Shown: one piece after another, positions 23,385 to 32,800 of the stretch
How the letters are laid out: each line of letters opens with the position of its first letter
How positions within the stretch are numbered: the first letter of the stretch is position 1
Source of the DNA: Symsagittifera roscoffensis
Lineage: Eukaryota; Xenacoelomorpha; Acoela; Convolutidae
DNA: 64,000 nt
Direction of reading: 5' to 3'
Assembly (NCBI RefSeq): GCF_963678635.1
Contig: NC_087066.1
Span: 62,688,282 to 62,752,281, forward strand
Translations under genes and position numbers: made by a program
Notes under the pieces: generated by a model
The model's database searches: none
What the model was told of the DNA's origin: nothing
What the model saw: only the letters and a program-made list of their open reading frames with translations

Positions 23385-25290
23385 TTAATTCCCATTGGAT
23401 GGAACAGTTTTCGTTGTGTCGAAACATGACTGATCGCCCTCTACCGTCGGTTTTGGCCTAACTTTATTCACTTTCTGACCCCTAGAATTCATTTGATCAT
23501 ATGGCTTTAATGCTGTGTTTATCATTTTTATTTTCGCTACTGTAAAACTTTCATCATAATGACTTGTCTCGGGTGCCTCTGCGGACGGAAACCGAGACAA
23601 ATAGTCTGCCATTCCCATTTTTGACCCCTGTCTATATTCAACTTTAAAGTCATATGGCACTAGTTGATCGTACCATCGAGTTAATTGGCTGAAAAACGTT
23701 TTATTTCCCTTCGGTGTAGAATTTAACAATGTAAGTAGTGCCTTGTGATCCAATATAACCGTGAAATACCGGCCATATATATAATTTCGAAAATGTTCCC
23801 GTGGCCCACACTACCGCGAGTAATTCTAATTCATTGGTAGAGTACTTTTTTTCAGCCGGATTAAGATATCTGGATGCAAACGAAATGGGATGCCAGCCGG
23901 AGGCGCAATACTGCTCTAATACGGCCCCTAGGCCATCGTGACTAGCATCGCAAATAATTCTAGTTTCACGGTGAATGTCGAAATGTCGTAATTCGACAAT
24001 GTTTTTTGCGAGCAATTTTAATTGTTGGAACGCATTTTCGCAAACGGGCGTCCAGACAAAATCGTTATTTTGACTTAGTAAGGGTCTTAATGGTGCGCTT
24101 ACTTCCGCGAGTTTAGGCAAAAATTTGTGTAAACTGTGCATTGAACCCATAAAAGATTTCAACTGTTTTCGAGATTTTGAGGTTTTCAGGTCCTCTATCG
24201 CTTGTGTTTTTCTTACTAGAGGCGCGATGCCATTTTCCCAATCCGATATCCGAGCCAATCGCACTCGGTTTTCGCAAATTCACATTTTCGTAATTTTAAC
24301 GCGACTTTAGAAACGTCCAGCTTTTTCAATATCTTTTCCACTAACGCGATGTGCTCGATCTATATCCTTTTAAATCAATTAAAATCACGTCGATGAACGC
24401 GTTAGCTTGACGGAATTCCTTAAGTAAATTATCAATGACTTTTTGGAATTCCGCCGGCATTGACGTAAGCCCGTAAAATCCGTTTTTAAAACGATAAGTT
24501 CCTGTGGACTTTCCACCGACTAGTGAAAAATTGCATTGCTCGCTTGTCTTTTGTTCTAATGAAACTTTTCCGTACGCATATGTGAAATCCAACATTGTAA
24601 AATATACTTTCCCCGCTTTTCTTTCAGCGATAATCTGACTTATTTCGTCTACTAGTTCGTCAATATTCGGCATTTGGTACTTATTCTTGTGTACCTGCTT
24701 GTTCAATTCTCTTGATTCCAGTGCTAATTTGATACTTCCGTCTTTTTTTACTGTAATCACTATAGGAGAGACGAAATACTTATCCGAGCACTCTTGTAAT
24801 TTTACAATATGACCTTCGTTTATCAGCCAAGGAATTTCTTTATCTACCTTGTCTTGTAGACTGATAGGCACCCTGTGCCCTTTTTGTTGTATGGGCTTTA
24901 AATTTTCGAAAAATTCAGCTCTTAATTTCGCGTTCCGGATCTTCTCTATTCTAGTAAATAAATTTGGGTACAACTTACAAAAATATGTTTGCAATTCGTC
25001 ATATTCCTCTTCTTGACTGCTCCCTTCCCCTGTGATTCCCATCACTTTCTTCCTTTGCACTAACTCGAGGCCTAGGGTGCCCATCAGATCACGCCCCAGG
25101 GTTGACTGATGATTTCCGGATATTACTGACACTTGTGCTGGTGCTGCCCAACCGTTCAACGACATCATCACTGCTACCTTTCCCAGTATGTTTATTGTTG
25201 TTTTTAAGTCAGTTATGCTGAAAATTGTCACTGGGGATCCGCTATCTATCCAGAACTACATCTTCTTTCCTGACACCTCAACCTGGACTC
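23385..25290 (-). pseudogene. gypsy-2 protease, RT and RNase H, broken
   Basis: On the minus strand the protease site VVLDSGSPVTIF is at about 25,225-25,260, with a GRDLMGTLGLEL flap/C-terminal motif. RT follows in one frame to 24,341: SPIVITVKKDGSIKLALESR, MLDFTYAYGKVSLEQ, GFYGLTSMPAEFQKVID. The active-site box reads AFIDVILI, where FLDDILI-type is expected, so the first catalytic aspartate pair is damaged (D-V rather than D-D). RT continues in another frame from 24,264 (SKSRKQLKSFMGSMHSLHKF), then RNase H (RIICDASHDGLGAVLEQ, NELELLAVVWA). A frameshift near 23,760 leads to DHKALLTLLNST and the tail to 23,385. At least three breaks; inactive. Confidence 0.8.
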
Positions 25291-25379
25291 GGGCCCCAGG
25301 GATCTTCAGTTCAGTTTCATTCTTCTTCCTTTTTATTGACATTACCAGTAATTGTCCGATCCTGACGTCATAGATTCAT

Positions 25380-26447
25380 TTTCCCCGCTTCCCTGCTGGT
25401 TCACCTACGACACTGGATCTTCTACCAACTCATTAACATACTGCGTGCTCTGATGGTGCTCATTTTCATCTCTGACTAAGCCGACTCGTCCTCGTCCTCT
25501 CCATTGGCTAGTACCCCTCCTAATTCCTCGGCATGTTCGTTCAAAGTGTCCCAGTTTTCGGCACGAGTTGCATGTTGCTCCCTTTGCAGGACAGTTTGCT
25601 ATGTGGTCAAGGGTGAAATTTGGTGCGTCGCAATTATAACACCAACGGTTATTGCCGCTTCCCCCACTACTTAACCCTTGGGTAAATCCTCCACGTCCCC
25701 CGCGTCCTCGACCTCGGAAAAATCCTTGTCCCCTTCTTATATTATTGACCGGTTCCTGTTTTATAAAAATCGCCGGCGCTGTTGAAGCTGGTTTTCCACT
25801 ATATGATTTGTATGCGCGCTCACCACGTTCATACGATAATGCGATCCTGTAGACTTCCTCTGGTAACTTTGTTGATCGTGATAATTCTCGTTGGCACTCC
25901 TATTCCCGCATATTCATAATGAAAGTATCACGAACATTTTCGGCCGCATTTGCAAAATCACATCTGCCTGCTAGGGCGCTTAATTCCGCGTGGAATTTCT
26001 CGAACGTTTCATTCTCACGTTGTTTTCGTCCGTAGAAAAGTCCCCTTTCATGAGTTACCTTCCGCTCACGTTGAAAAACATCTTGCATCTCGTCAAGGAC
26101 CCGTGGGTAACGTACCGTTTTAACATTAGCCGCCGGTTTTTGTGCTTTGAATATCCTTTGCGCCTCGTCTCCAATACAAAGGTATAGATTAGACTTTCAC
26201 TTCTTTTCCGAATAGGGACGGTTTTTTCCATTGACCTCCTCAGGCAACGCTGTGATAGCCGCCGCATTTAAAGTACTCGCAAATTAGAAATCATCGGGAT
26301 CAATGTCGTATTTTGCTATCATCCCCAGTGAAATTTAAATATCCGCCCCTCCCAGTAAACTGGAGGTTCCGGTGTTCGTGCATCCCAAAATGCTATTATA
26401 TTAAGTGGATTTTTCCCACTGCCTTTTTTCTCTGCTGACTGCGCCAT
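25380..26447 (-). pseudogene. gypsy-2 gag pseudogene with two zinc knuckles
   Basis: It starts MAQSAEKKGSGKNPLN at 26,447. It shares the in-frame TAA and TAG of the partner at 20,024-20,740 and has an extra frame change near 26,330. The capsid part (RVLDEMQDVFQRERKV, FEKFHAELSALAGRC) is followed by an RGG-rich linker and two knuckles: CYNCDAPNFTLDHIANC and CNSCRKLGHFERTC (about 25,530-25,645). These bind element RNA in the particle. The frame closes at about 25,380 after a Glu-rich stretch. Confidence 0.75.
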
Positions 26448-26704
26448 GTTGAAGTTCGTAAATGTATAATATCGAAAAAGGTTTGTTTGTTAAGTTTAAT
26501 TGTAGGCAACTGTTAGGCATCAAATCGAAATCTTACTGCACTGTCTTATTTCAGATCACATCGGACATTAGAGATCGCAAGGTCACGACAGCAGGTCCCC
26601 AGACAGAAGGAAAAAATTGATAGCACTTACATAAACTCAGAACTAGTTCCTATCTCAAACAAATTGATAAAACTAACATAAACTCAAAACTGGTCCCTAT
26701 CTCA

Positions 26705-26925
26705 CCAAATTGGCCAAAATGGCAATTTATAAACCCCCGTAACTTTACGAAAAATGAGCACAGGTGAAATATCTTTTCAAATTTGAGCTCAAGACAACAA
26801 TACCTTTCGAATGATATTAAAAAATTCCGTCAAAAAGGCTAGTTAAAAAGTCGAATTTTGTCTGAAGAAAAAAACCCAACCCGAGCACAAATATTCCGTT
26901 ACTTTCGTATCAAAATTCGGATAAA
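26705..26925. repeat. Dispersed repeat B, right copy
   Basis: Direct copy of 19,250-19,480 with scattered substitutions, starting right where gypsy-2 homology ends. Confidence 0.65.
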
Positions 26926-27516
26926 AAATACACTAACTTAAAATGACATACTACATTTGAACGCTTCTATTGTAAAACAAGAATAGCCGGTTACTGTACA
27001 AATAGCACAGAATGGTCCGACCATAGTCATAAAAAACACAAAAAACGTTTTTTCTACGCTTAGGAATATTCGAAAGTCTTGATAAAATTGGCAAACTTCA
27101 AACCAGTTTTGTTCGAAACTGAGACAAACTTTTGAATTTTTTTGATTTCTCCAAATCATGGATGAATTTTTCCCTTTCAGGGATGAATTGAACCAATTCG
27201 ATTAATAATAATGTATGGTTGAAAAACAAAAAAACCTGCTCGCTAGCTTTTCTCGCTCAAAATTATCCGAAAAATCAACATTTGAAAATCGGCTTTTCTC
27301 GACTTAGCACCAGCGTTTGGGAATTTTTAATGCCGCTCCAACTACAAAAAAAAATCAATAATCACTCAACTCAGTCCGATGATTGTTTGTGCTACTTGAT
27401 TTTGCGTCGAAAACAAAAAAAAAACAAAAAAAATTAAAACACCCGAATACAAAGTTTCTTCGCATTTTCAATTAGTCGGAACCAAAATTCCGACAGCTTC
27501 CGAGAAACTACCTTCC
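26926..27516. other. AT-rich DNA with weak repeat A similarity
   Basis: Traces of the repeat A landmarks (AGCCGGTTACTGT, CAACTCAGTCCGATGATTG) but no gene. Confidence 0.4.
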
Positions 27517-27786
27517 CTAGACCGCAACGTTGTCTGTTTGACTTTGTCTAAAATTCGGAAGATCTGCCAAGAGACTAGCTTCTCTTAGATTGATAAAATA
27601 TGAGACTGAGTCTGACCTGAAAACAGTCCATAGTCCGCCACTTGCTGCCGAAATGAGGTCGGCGTCTTGATTTTTTTTCCAACAAACACCCCATTTGTCG
27701 CCATTTATTAATCCGGAATACAGAAAAGAGTCGGTATCTGTAACTGATGCTTCGCGAATAAAACAATCATTTATCATAGCGTCCAT
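27517..27786 (-). CDS. Hypothetical 89-codon frame next to the giant element
   Basis: The composition looks protein-like (contains GLINGDKWGVCWKKNQDADL and GGLWTVFRSDSVSYFINLRE) and the frame stays open about 15 codons upstream of the first ATG, almost to the LTR of copy 1. It may be an exon interrupted by that insertion. No domain is recognised and no partner exon is visible on the other side (46,614 onward). Confidence 0.25.
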   Translation of the reverse strand: MDAMINDCFIREASVTDTDSFLYSGLINGDKWGVCWKKNQDADLISAASGGLWTVFRSDSVSYFINLREASLLADLPNFRQSQTDNVAV

Positions 27787-27830
27787 ATAAGTCTTCCTGA
27801 TGCGTTTTGTTGAGCTCTTTCCGAGTATCT

Positions 27831-27834
27831 ATAC
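27831..27834. repeat. Target site duplication of copy 1, left (ATAC)
   Basis: ATAC directly precedes the 5' LTR and ATAC directly follows the 3' LTR (46,614-46,617). Confidence 0.85.
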
Positions 27835-28244
27835 TGGAACCTGATCTAAACTACATTTTATGATTGAATAATTTAGATATTTTACCAATGTAAAGTATTT
27901 AATATTAACCAATCATGATCCATCTAACTAACAACCCACTTATTTGTAAGTGCTGAAGTTACTGGTAATTTCAGCACCAGAGAGATTTGAATTTAACTTA
28001 GAAATTAGTTGGACTCTCCCGAGCACTTCAGCCGCCGCAATAAACCAGTATACCCTAGATCTATTGAGCCTAGCAGAGACTAGTTAAACAACCTGAGACT
28101 AGATAGTATAAGAGTAAGATTAAGATCGGTATTAGACTAAGAAGTTGCACGAATCTATCCGGCCGAAAATAAGATAGCGTGACGAGCAGACGGTGTACCC
28201 TATCCGAAATTACTCTATGAGTTAACCAACTCGGTCCTAACTCA
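27835..28244 (+). repeat. 5' LTR of copy 1 (410 bp)
   Basis: Starts TGGAACCTGATC and ends TCCTAACTCA. Differs from 46,204-46,613 only by two A/G changes (near 27,865 and 28,112). It contains one AATAAA (28,039-28,044), a likely polyadenylation signal. The TATA box and cap site could not be fixed with confidence. Confidence 0.95.
28039..28044 (+). terminator. Poly(A) signal AATAAA in the LTR
   Basis: Canonical hexamer at the middle of the LTR, also present at the matching place in the 3' LTR, where it would end element transcripts. Confidence 0.5.
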
Positions 28245-28246
28245 TC

Positions 28247-28264
28247 TGGTGCGACCATAAGTCT
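28247..28264 (+). other. Putative primer-binding site
   Basis: TGGTGCGACCATAAGTCT lies two bases after the LTR end, the place and first bases (TGG, complement of tRNA CCA) expected for a tRNA primer site. I could not match it to a specific tRNA. Confidence 0.6.
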
Positions 28265-28358
28265 CGAACAAGACCTTAATAGCTTAGAATTAACCAAAAT
28301 AGATTAGAAATTAGACAAAAACATTTAAAAAATGTTATACGACAATAATTTAATCGAA

Positions 28359-28484
28359 ATGTCTCTACGACTCAATAGATCAGAGCCAATATTCCGAACC
28401 ATAACAGAACTACCCGGAATTGGAAGAAGACCTCGAACCAGAGACGACATACGACAAATGATAGTTAGGCTATATGATAGTTAG
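28359..28484 (+). CDS. Upstream ORF of 41 codons in the leader
   Basis: It starts MSLRLNRSEPIF and contains GIGRRPRTRDDIRQM. It ends in a short tandem duplication (ATGATAGTTAGG twice). It could be a regulatory uORF or chance. Copy 2 is cut off before this point, so conservation cannot be judged. Confidence 0.2.
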   Translation: MSLRLNRSEPIFRTITELPGIGRRPRTRDDIRQMIVRLYDS

Positions 28485-28890
28485 GCAAAAACCAGAACAA
28501 ACTTTTATATTTAGAATACTACTGGCAATGAATTTAGATTTTCATTTGCAAACATAAAACCTTGAAGTTAATCTTCAAAATCATTTCAGGCGCTAAACAA
28601 AATTATTAATATACAATAACGATTGATAAAAAGATCTAAGATCGTTTTCCTAAAACTCTGCAGTAATATATACAAAACATGTTTGAAAAATATTTATTGA
28701 AAAATAAAAAATAAAAATTAGTAGCATGACAATAAATGGTTAGTAATCATAAATCATCCTGTTGTTCCAGCTCCATCATCTAAAACATAACAGCAATCAT
28801 AAACCCACTAACATCATCAAAACACTAAATCTTTCCTTTACACACATTTAAAAATTTATTAAAACTTAAATTCACTTAATTTTAAAACCA

Positions 28891-28975
28891 GATCATCAAG
28901 GCTTATCCTTGGATCTTAAATCATTTTCTACTTAATTAAATTTCAAATGTGATCACCAAGGCTTATCCTTGGATC
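28891..28975 (+). promoter_or_regulatory. Twin stem-loops in the leader
   Basis: Two 25-nt units (28,891-28,915 and 28,951-28,975), exactly 60 nt apart, each fold with CCAAGG (TCAAGG in the first) pairing CCTTGG around a CTTAT loop, extended by GATC on both sides. Repeated identical-loop hairpins between the LTR and gag are typical of packaging or dimerisation signals; that role is inference. Confidence 0.45.
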
Positions 28976-29189
28976 AAACAGAACAACTTTGTTCTCCCCC
29001 ACCCACTTAATTAGTGTCTAACGACCTCAAACGTCGATTCACTACCCAACCCTTTCTAAAGACCCAAGACTAATAGAAATTTTTAAACAAAACTAATCAT
29101 TCAAATTAGGATAAACCGCGAAGAACTTCGGTTATTCATCCTTCACTTGACCCCCCCTCTTACCAGACCCAGGATAAATCTTAGACTTA

Positions 29190-29311
29190 GTAAGTTTAAA
29201 ATAGTATCTAACGAACTACTCGCGTTCTAATTATACCTGAACCTTGTGGATCGATTTACTATTCTCCAACCCTTGAACACAATCACTACCCCTAAGTAAG
29301 ATTAAGTAAGT
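29190..29311 (+). promoter_or_regulatory. Candidate 5' splice donors in the leader
   Basis: GTAAGT at 29,190, GTAAGA at 29,296 and GTAAGT at 29,306 match the intronic side of the donor consensus, though the exon side (TTA or TAA) is weak. All lie before the gag start, so splicing from here to 38,834 would remove gag-pol and yield a subgenomic RNA. Confidence 0.35.
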
Positions 29312-29595
29312 TAACACCTTAACTTATACTAGCCACGAGAAAGTAAAAAATCATTCTTCGGAATCGATATACTTTTCTCTCCAACCCTGAACAAACAGAC
29401 CCAGGTTAAGCTAACCGAAAAATCGTAAGAACTAACAGTTTAAGAAAATAGAAACCATTTAACAACCTTTTGCATCCGTCATCCTAAACCTTATGTCATT
29501 TAAAAACCTAGGAAATAAACAAACAATCGTTTTACACAACTGTGAAATAGATAACAAAAAATACGACCTTGTAATCACACCTCATACACAAACAG

Positions 29596-29835
29596 TTGGA
29601 ACTTTACAAACTAAAAGAATCAATAGATAAAAATTACCCACTTCACGATCAATTATATTTTTCTGACTCAGAAACAACTTCAAATTCATCAAAAAGAGGA
29701 AAAAGAAGAATAAAAAAGCAGTATAAACACAAACCAGTACATTTATACAATTGGAATCAACCAATTCGACACATTAATAATTACATATTAACAGTCATCA
29801 AACGAAAAAATGAGCTCAACGCACACCCCAGGTGA
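29596..29835 (+). CDS. Basic 79-aa ORF overlapping the gag start
   Basis: It starts MELYKLKESIDKNYPLHD and has an acidic/Ser stretch followed by SSKRGKRRIKKQYKHK, a strong lysine/arginine cluster that could bind RNA or direct nuclear import. It is in a different frame from gag-pol and overlaps it by 26 nt. By position and character it could be a small regulatory protein, but it might be a leader frame without function. No homologue recognised. Confidence 0.3.
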   Translation: MELYKLKESIDKNYPLHDQLYFSDSETTSNSSKRGKRRIKKQYKHKPVHLYNWNQPIRHINNYILTVIKRKNELNAHPR

Positions 29836-32800
29836 AGAAAGTCCAGATGATGATGAAATCTTTCCTTTTATAGTAGATGCAACCACTGATAGAGGACAGC
29901 ATATATTTTGCAAAAACTTACTATTAAATTTATTTGAACCCGGAATCAGTCCATGTAAAACAGAGTTCCCAGATGTAAAAATCAAAAGACAAATCATAGA
30001 CCACTACTTAAAAGATATATGCAACATAACACAACAGTATGGAATCTACTCCATAGAATTCACCTCACCAAACCATAATAATAGAAAATATACAATCCAA
30101 ACAGACGATCTTGATTTAGAATTTTCAAAAGTTTTTTCAGAATATATAAAAAGCATCCAATATCATAACTCACAAAGAGCAAACTCCATATTCACCAATG
30201 AAGTTTTCGCAATAATATATAGTTATATCTCGATATTAGAAAACGAAATCCCAATAACAAATGTCTCACCGACAGAAACATCTAAACATTTAAAAGTACG
30301 ACATGAAATCACACTACTCTCTAGTTATTTAAACATCATTAAAGAAAATTTCACGAAAGACGACGTTTCACAACATACAAAACACGATCTACAAAAAATT
30401 TTGGCATGGTTCATAATAGATTATTTCACACACAATATTGATTTAATTGCACAAGCAAGAAAAAATTTTAGACCCCAAAACTCGAACGATGATACCGCTA
30501 TCACAGAACAATCAGATTATGTTTGGGACCCCGAATGGTCTCATCCCGCATTTATAAGCTTCCCACAATCAATCTCAAGTCAAGCAATAAGTACGATATC
30601 TTACATAAGAGATTATGTAAAAGTAATACCATTAACCATTGATGCAACACCATTAAACTATAATACATTTTTGCCCGATACGCGAAATAACAGTTTAAAT
30701 TCGACCGTCATACACAATGAAAACCTTAATGGAACTAGAAACCTCACTCAACAAGATATTCAAACACCATCACACTTCATAAATGAAGAAATTGTACACA
30801 CAACAACTACACAACAAAGTATTTCACCAATACGCCCAAATTTAACAACACCAAGAAATACAAATCCTTCACAAACACAGGTAACCTTACAATCAACCGT
30901 TAAACCTTCGGTTGCCCCTAAATATTCACATATGGATTACCAAACATACAGACCCATGACAATACCATCAAAAACACGCAAAACATTCACTAGAAACAAC
31001 TTTGCAGACCATAATTATAATTATACACATCCATCAAAAACATATAACCAACCACAAAGAAATTTTAACCAATATACAAGATCTCGAAATTGGGATAACC
31101 CAATGACCCAACCTAATTCAATAAATTTCCAAACAAATCCTCCACAGGATCACAGTGAAAATTACCCATTTTTTCAACAAAATAAAAATAAAAAACAGAC
31201 ATCTTATCAAATGGATTATTTATCCTCAGATGATGATTTCTTACAACCAGATATATTTGCACCAAATACTCAAGAATATCGTAGACAAGAAATACAGAAA
31301 ACACGTACAAATCATAGAAATTTTTCTCCACAACCAATAGATGCACAACATCAACAACCAATTCAACAACAAAATTTAATTAATACACAATCTTTTCAAC
31401 CAATTCAACAACAAAATCCAATGACTACACACTCGTATCAACCATCACAAATGCAAAATGAAATACCACTCCCATATTATCTCCAGCAACATGAAATAAC
31501 AAGAAACCAACTTTCAAATTTTTCTCAAATGCCAAATGCAGCAGAATCATTACAAATGACAATGAATCCATACCTTATGGGTGGATCATCAATAACATCA
31601 AACAAACCTTTAATGGTTTTCACAGGAACAGACCCTGAATACTCTGTAGAAGATTATTTAAATGCAGTAACAGCAAACCTGATTTTAAATATTGGACCTG
31701 AACCAATTAATACGCCACTACATCAAAATTGGATACATCGACGCACAGCGTTAATACAAACAACCTTAGATGGCGCAGCCCAAAAATGGTTTTCAGTACT
31801 ACCTCTAGAAATAAAATCAAACCGGAAAAGGTTTACACAGGAATTTTCAAAAATGTTTGACTCCGAAAGAAACAAACAACAACAAAGAGTTTTATGTAAT
31901 GAAATTCGCAGATTACCAAACGAAACCATCAAGCAAATAGCATTACGAATCGAAACACTAGTTCGAAAAGCATATTCATTAAATACACATGACTATAAAA
32001 ACACAAAGATGACAGAAATCTTAATGATGACCTTAACACCACAATTAAGGAAAATAGCAATAAAAAAGAGAGCATCCCATCCTTCTTCAATTCGAGAACC
32101 CGATTTAGATTTTCGAAAACTAGTAGACAAATTAGAACAAGCAGAAATCACGATGAAACTAGAAGAAACGGAAAATCTGAAATTACAATACGTTAACAGA
32201 ATTGAAACGACTCCCACTAATATTAATAATATACAGGAATCAGAGACAGACCTCGTTGAAAAAATCACTGAAATACTCAATATTTATGAAAAGAACCCAA
32301 ACTTTAAAGGCAAACCATCTTTCAAAAAATGGTGTAATTATTGCCGACGATACGGACATAGTATTTCCGAATGTATACAAAAACAGCAAGACAATCAAAA
32401 TAAACCTCAAAAATATAAAGAACCAAATAAATCATTCTATCAATACATGAAAAAAGATCAAAATCTACCGAACAAAACAGTCCACAGCAACAACAGTTCA
32501 GGAAAACCACTCCCGAACAATACAAATTATACAAGAAATCAATCACCATATAACTCAAGTTATAGAGGAAGATCACCAGAACGAAGAAACACGAACAATT
32601 CATCACAAAATCACTACAATAGACCAAATAGTCGAAATAACTACTCCAGATCAAATTCAAATACACAACGATTTGTTTCTAGATCTAATTCCCAATCAAG
32701 AAATAACTACTATCCAAACAACCAATCACGAAATTCATCATACAATAGGAATAGAAACTACTCCTATAATCGAAATAGAAGTTATTCAAACAACCGAAAC

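Larger units (their letters stand above)
20024..26700 (-). mobile_element. Decayed Ty3/gypsy element (gypsy-2) plus a truncated tandem partner
   Basis: Read on the minus strand: gag (26,447 to about 25,380), protease-RT (to 24,341), RT-RNase H (24,264-23,385), integrase (23,330-21,366), an acidic 87-codon ORF, and a purine tract AAAATGGGGGGAG near 21,133-21,145. Then comes a short LTR-like stretch and a second gag start (20,740) that is cut off at 20,024. The second gag is almost identical to the first and carries the same two in-frame stops. A tandem array sharing an LTR, later truncated, explains this order best. Confidence 0.8.
28245..29809 (+). other. Leader between LTR and gag-pol
   Basis: This is 1,565 bases, long for a retroelement leader. 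It contains a 41-codon upstream frame, twin 25-nt stem-loops, three GTAAG donor candidates and a basic 79-codon ORF that runs into gag (each listed separately). The rest is A/C-rich without further recognisable features. It would carry packaging and splicing signals. Confidence 0.6.
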
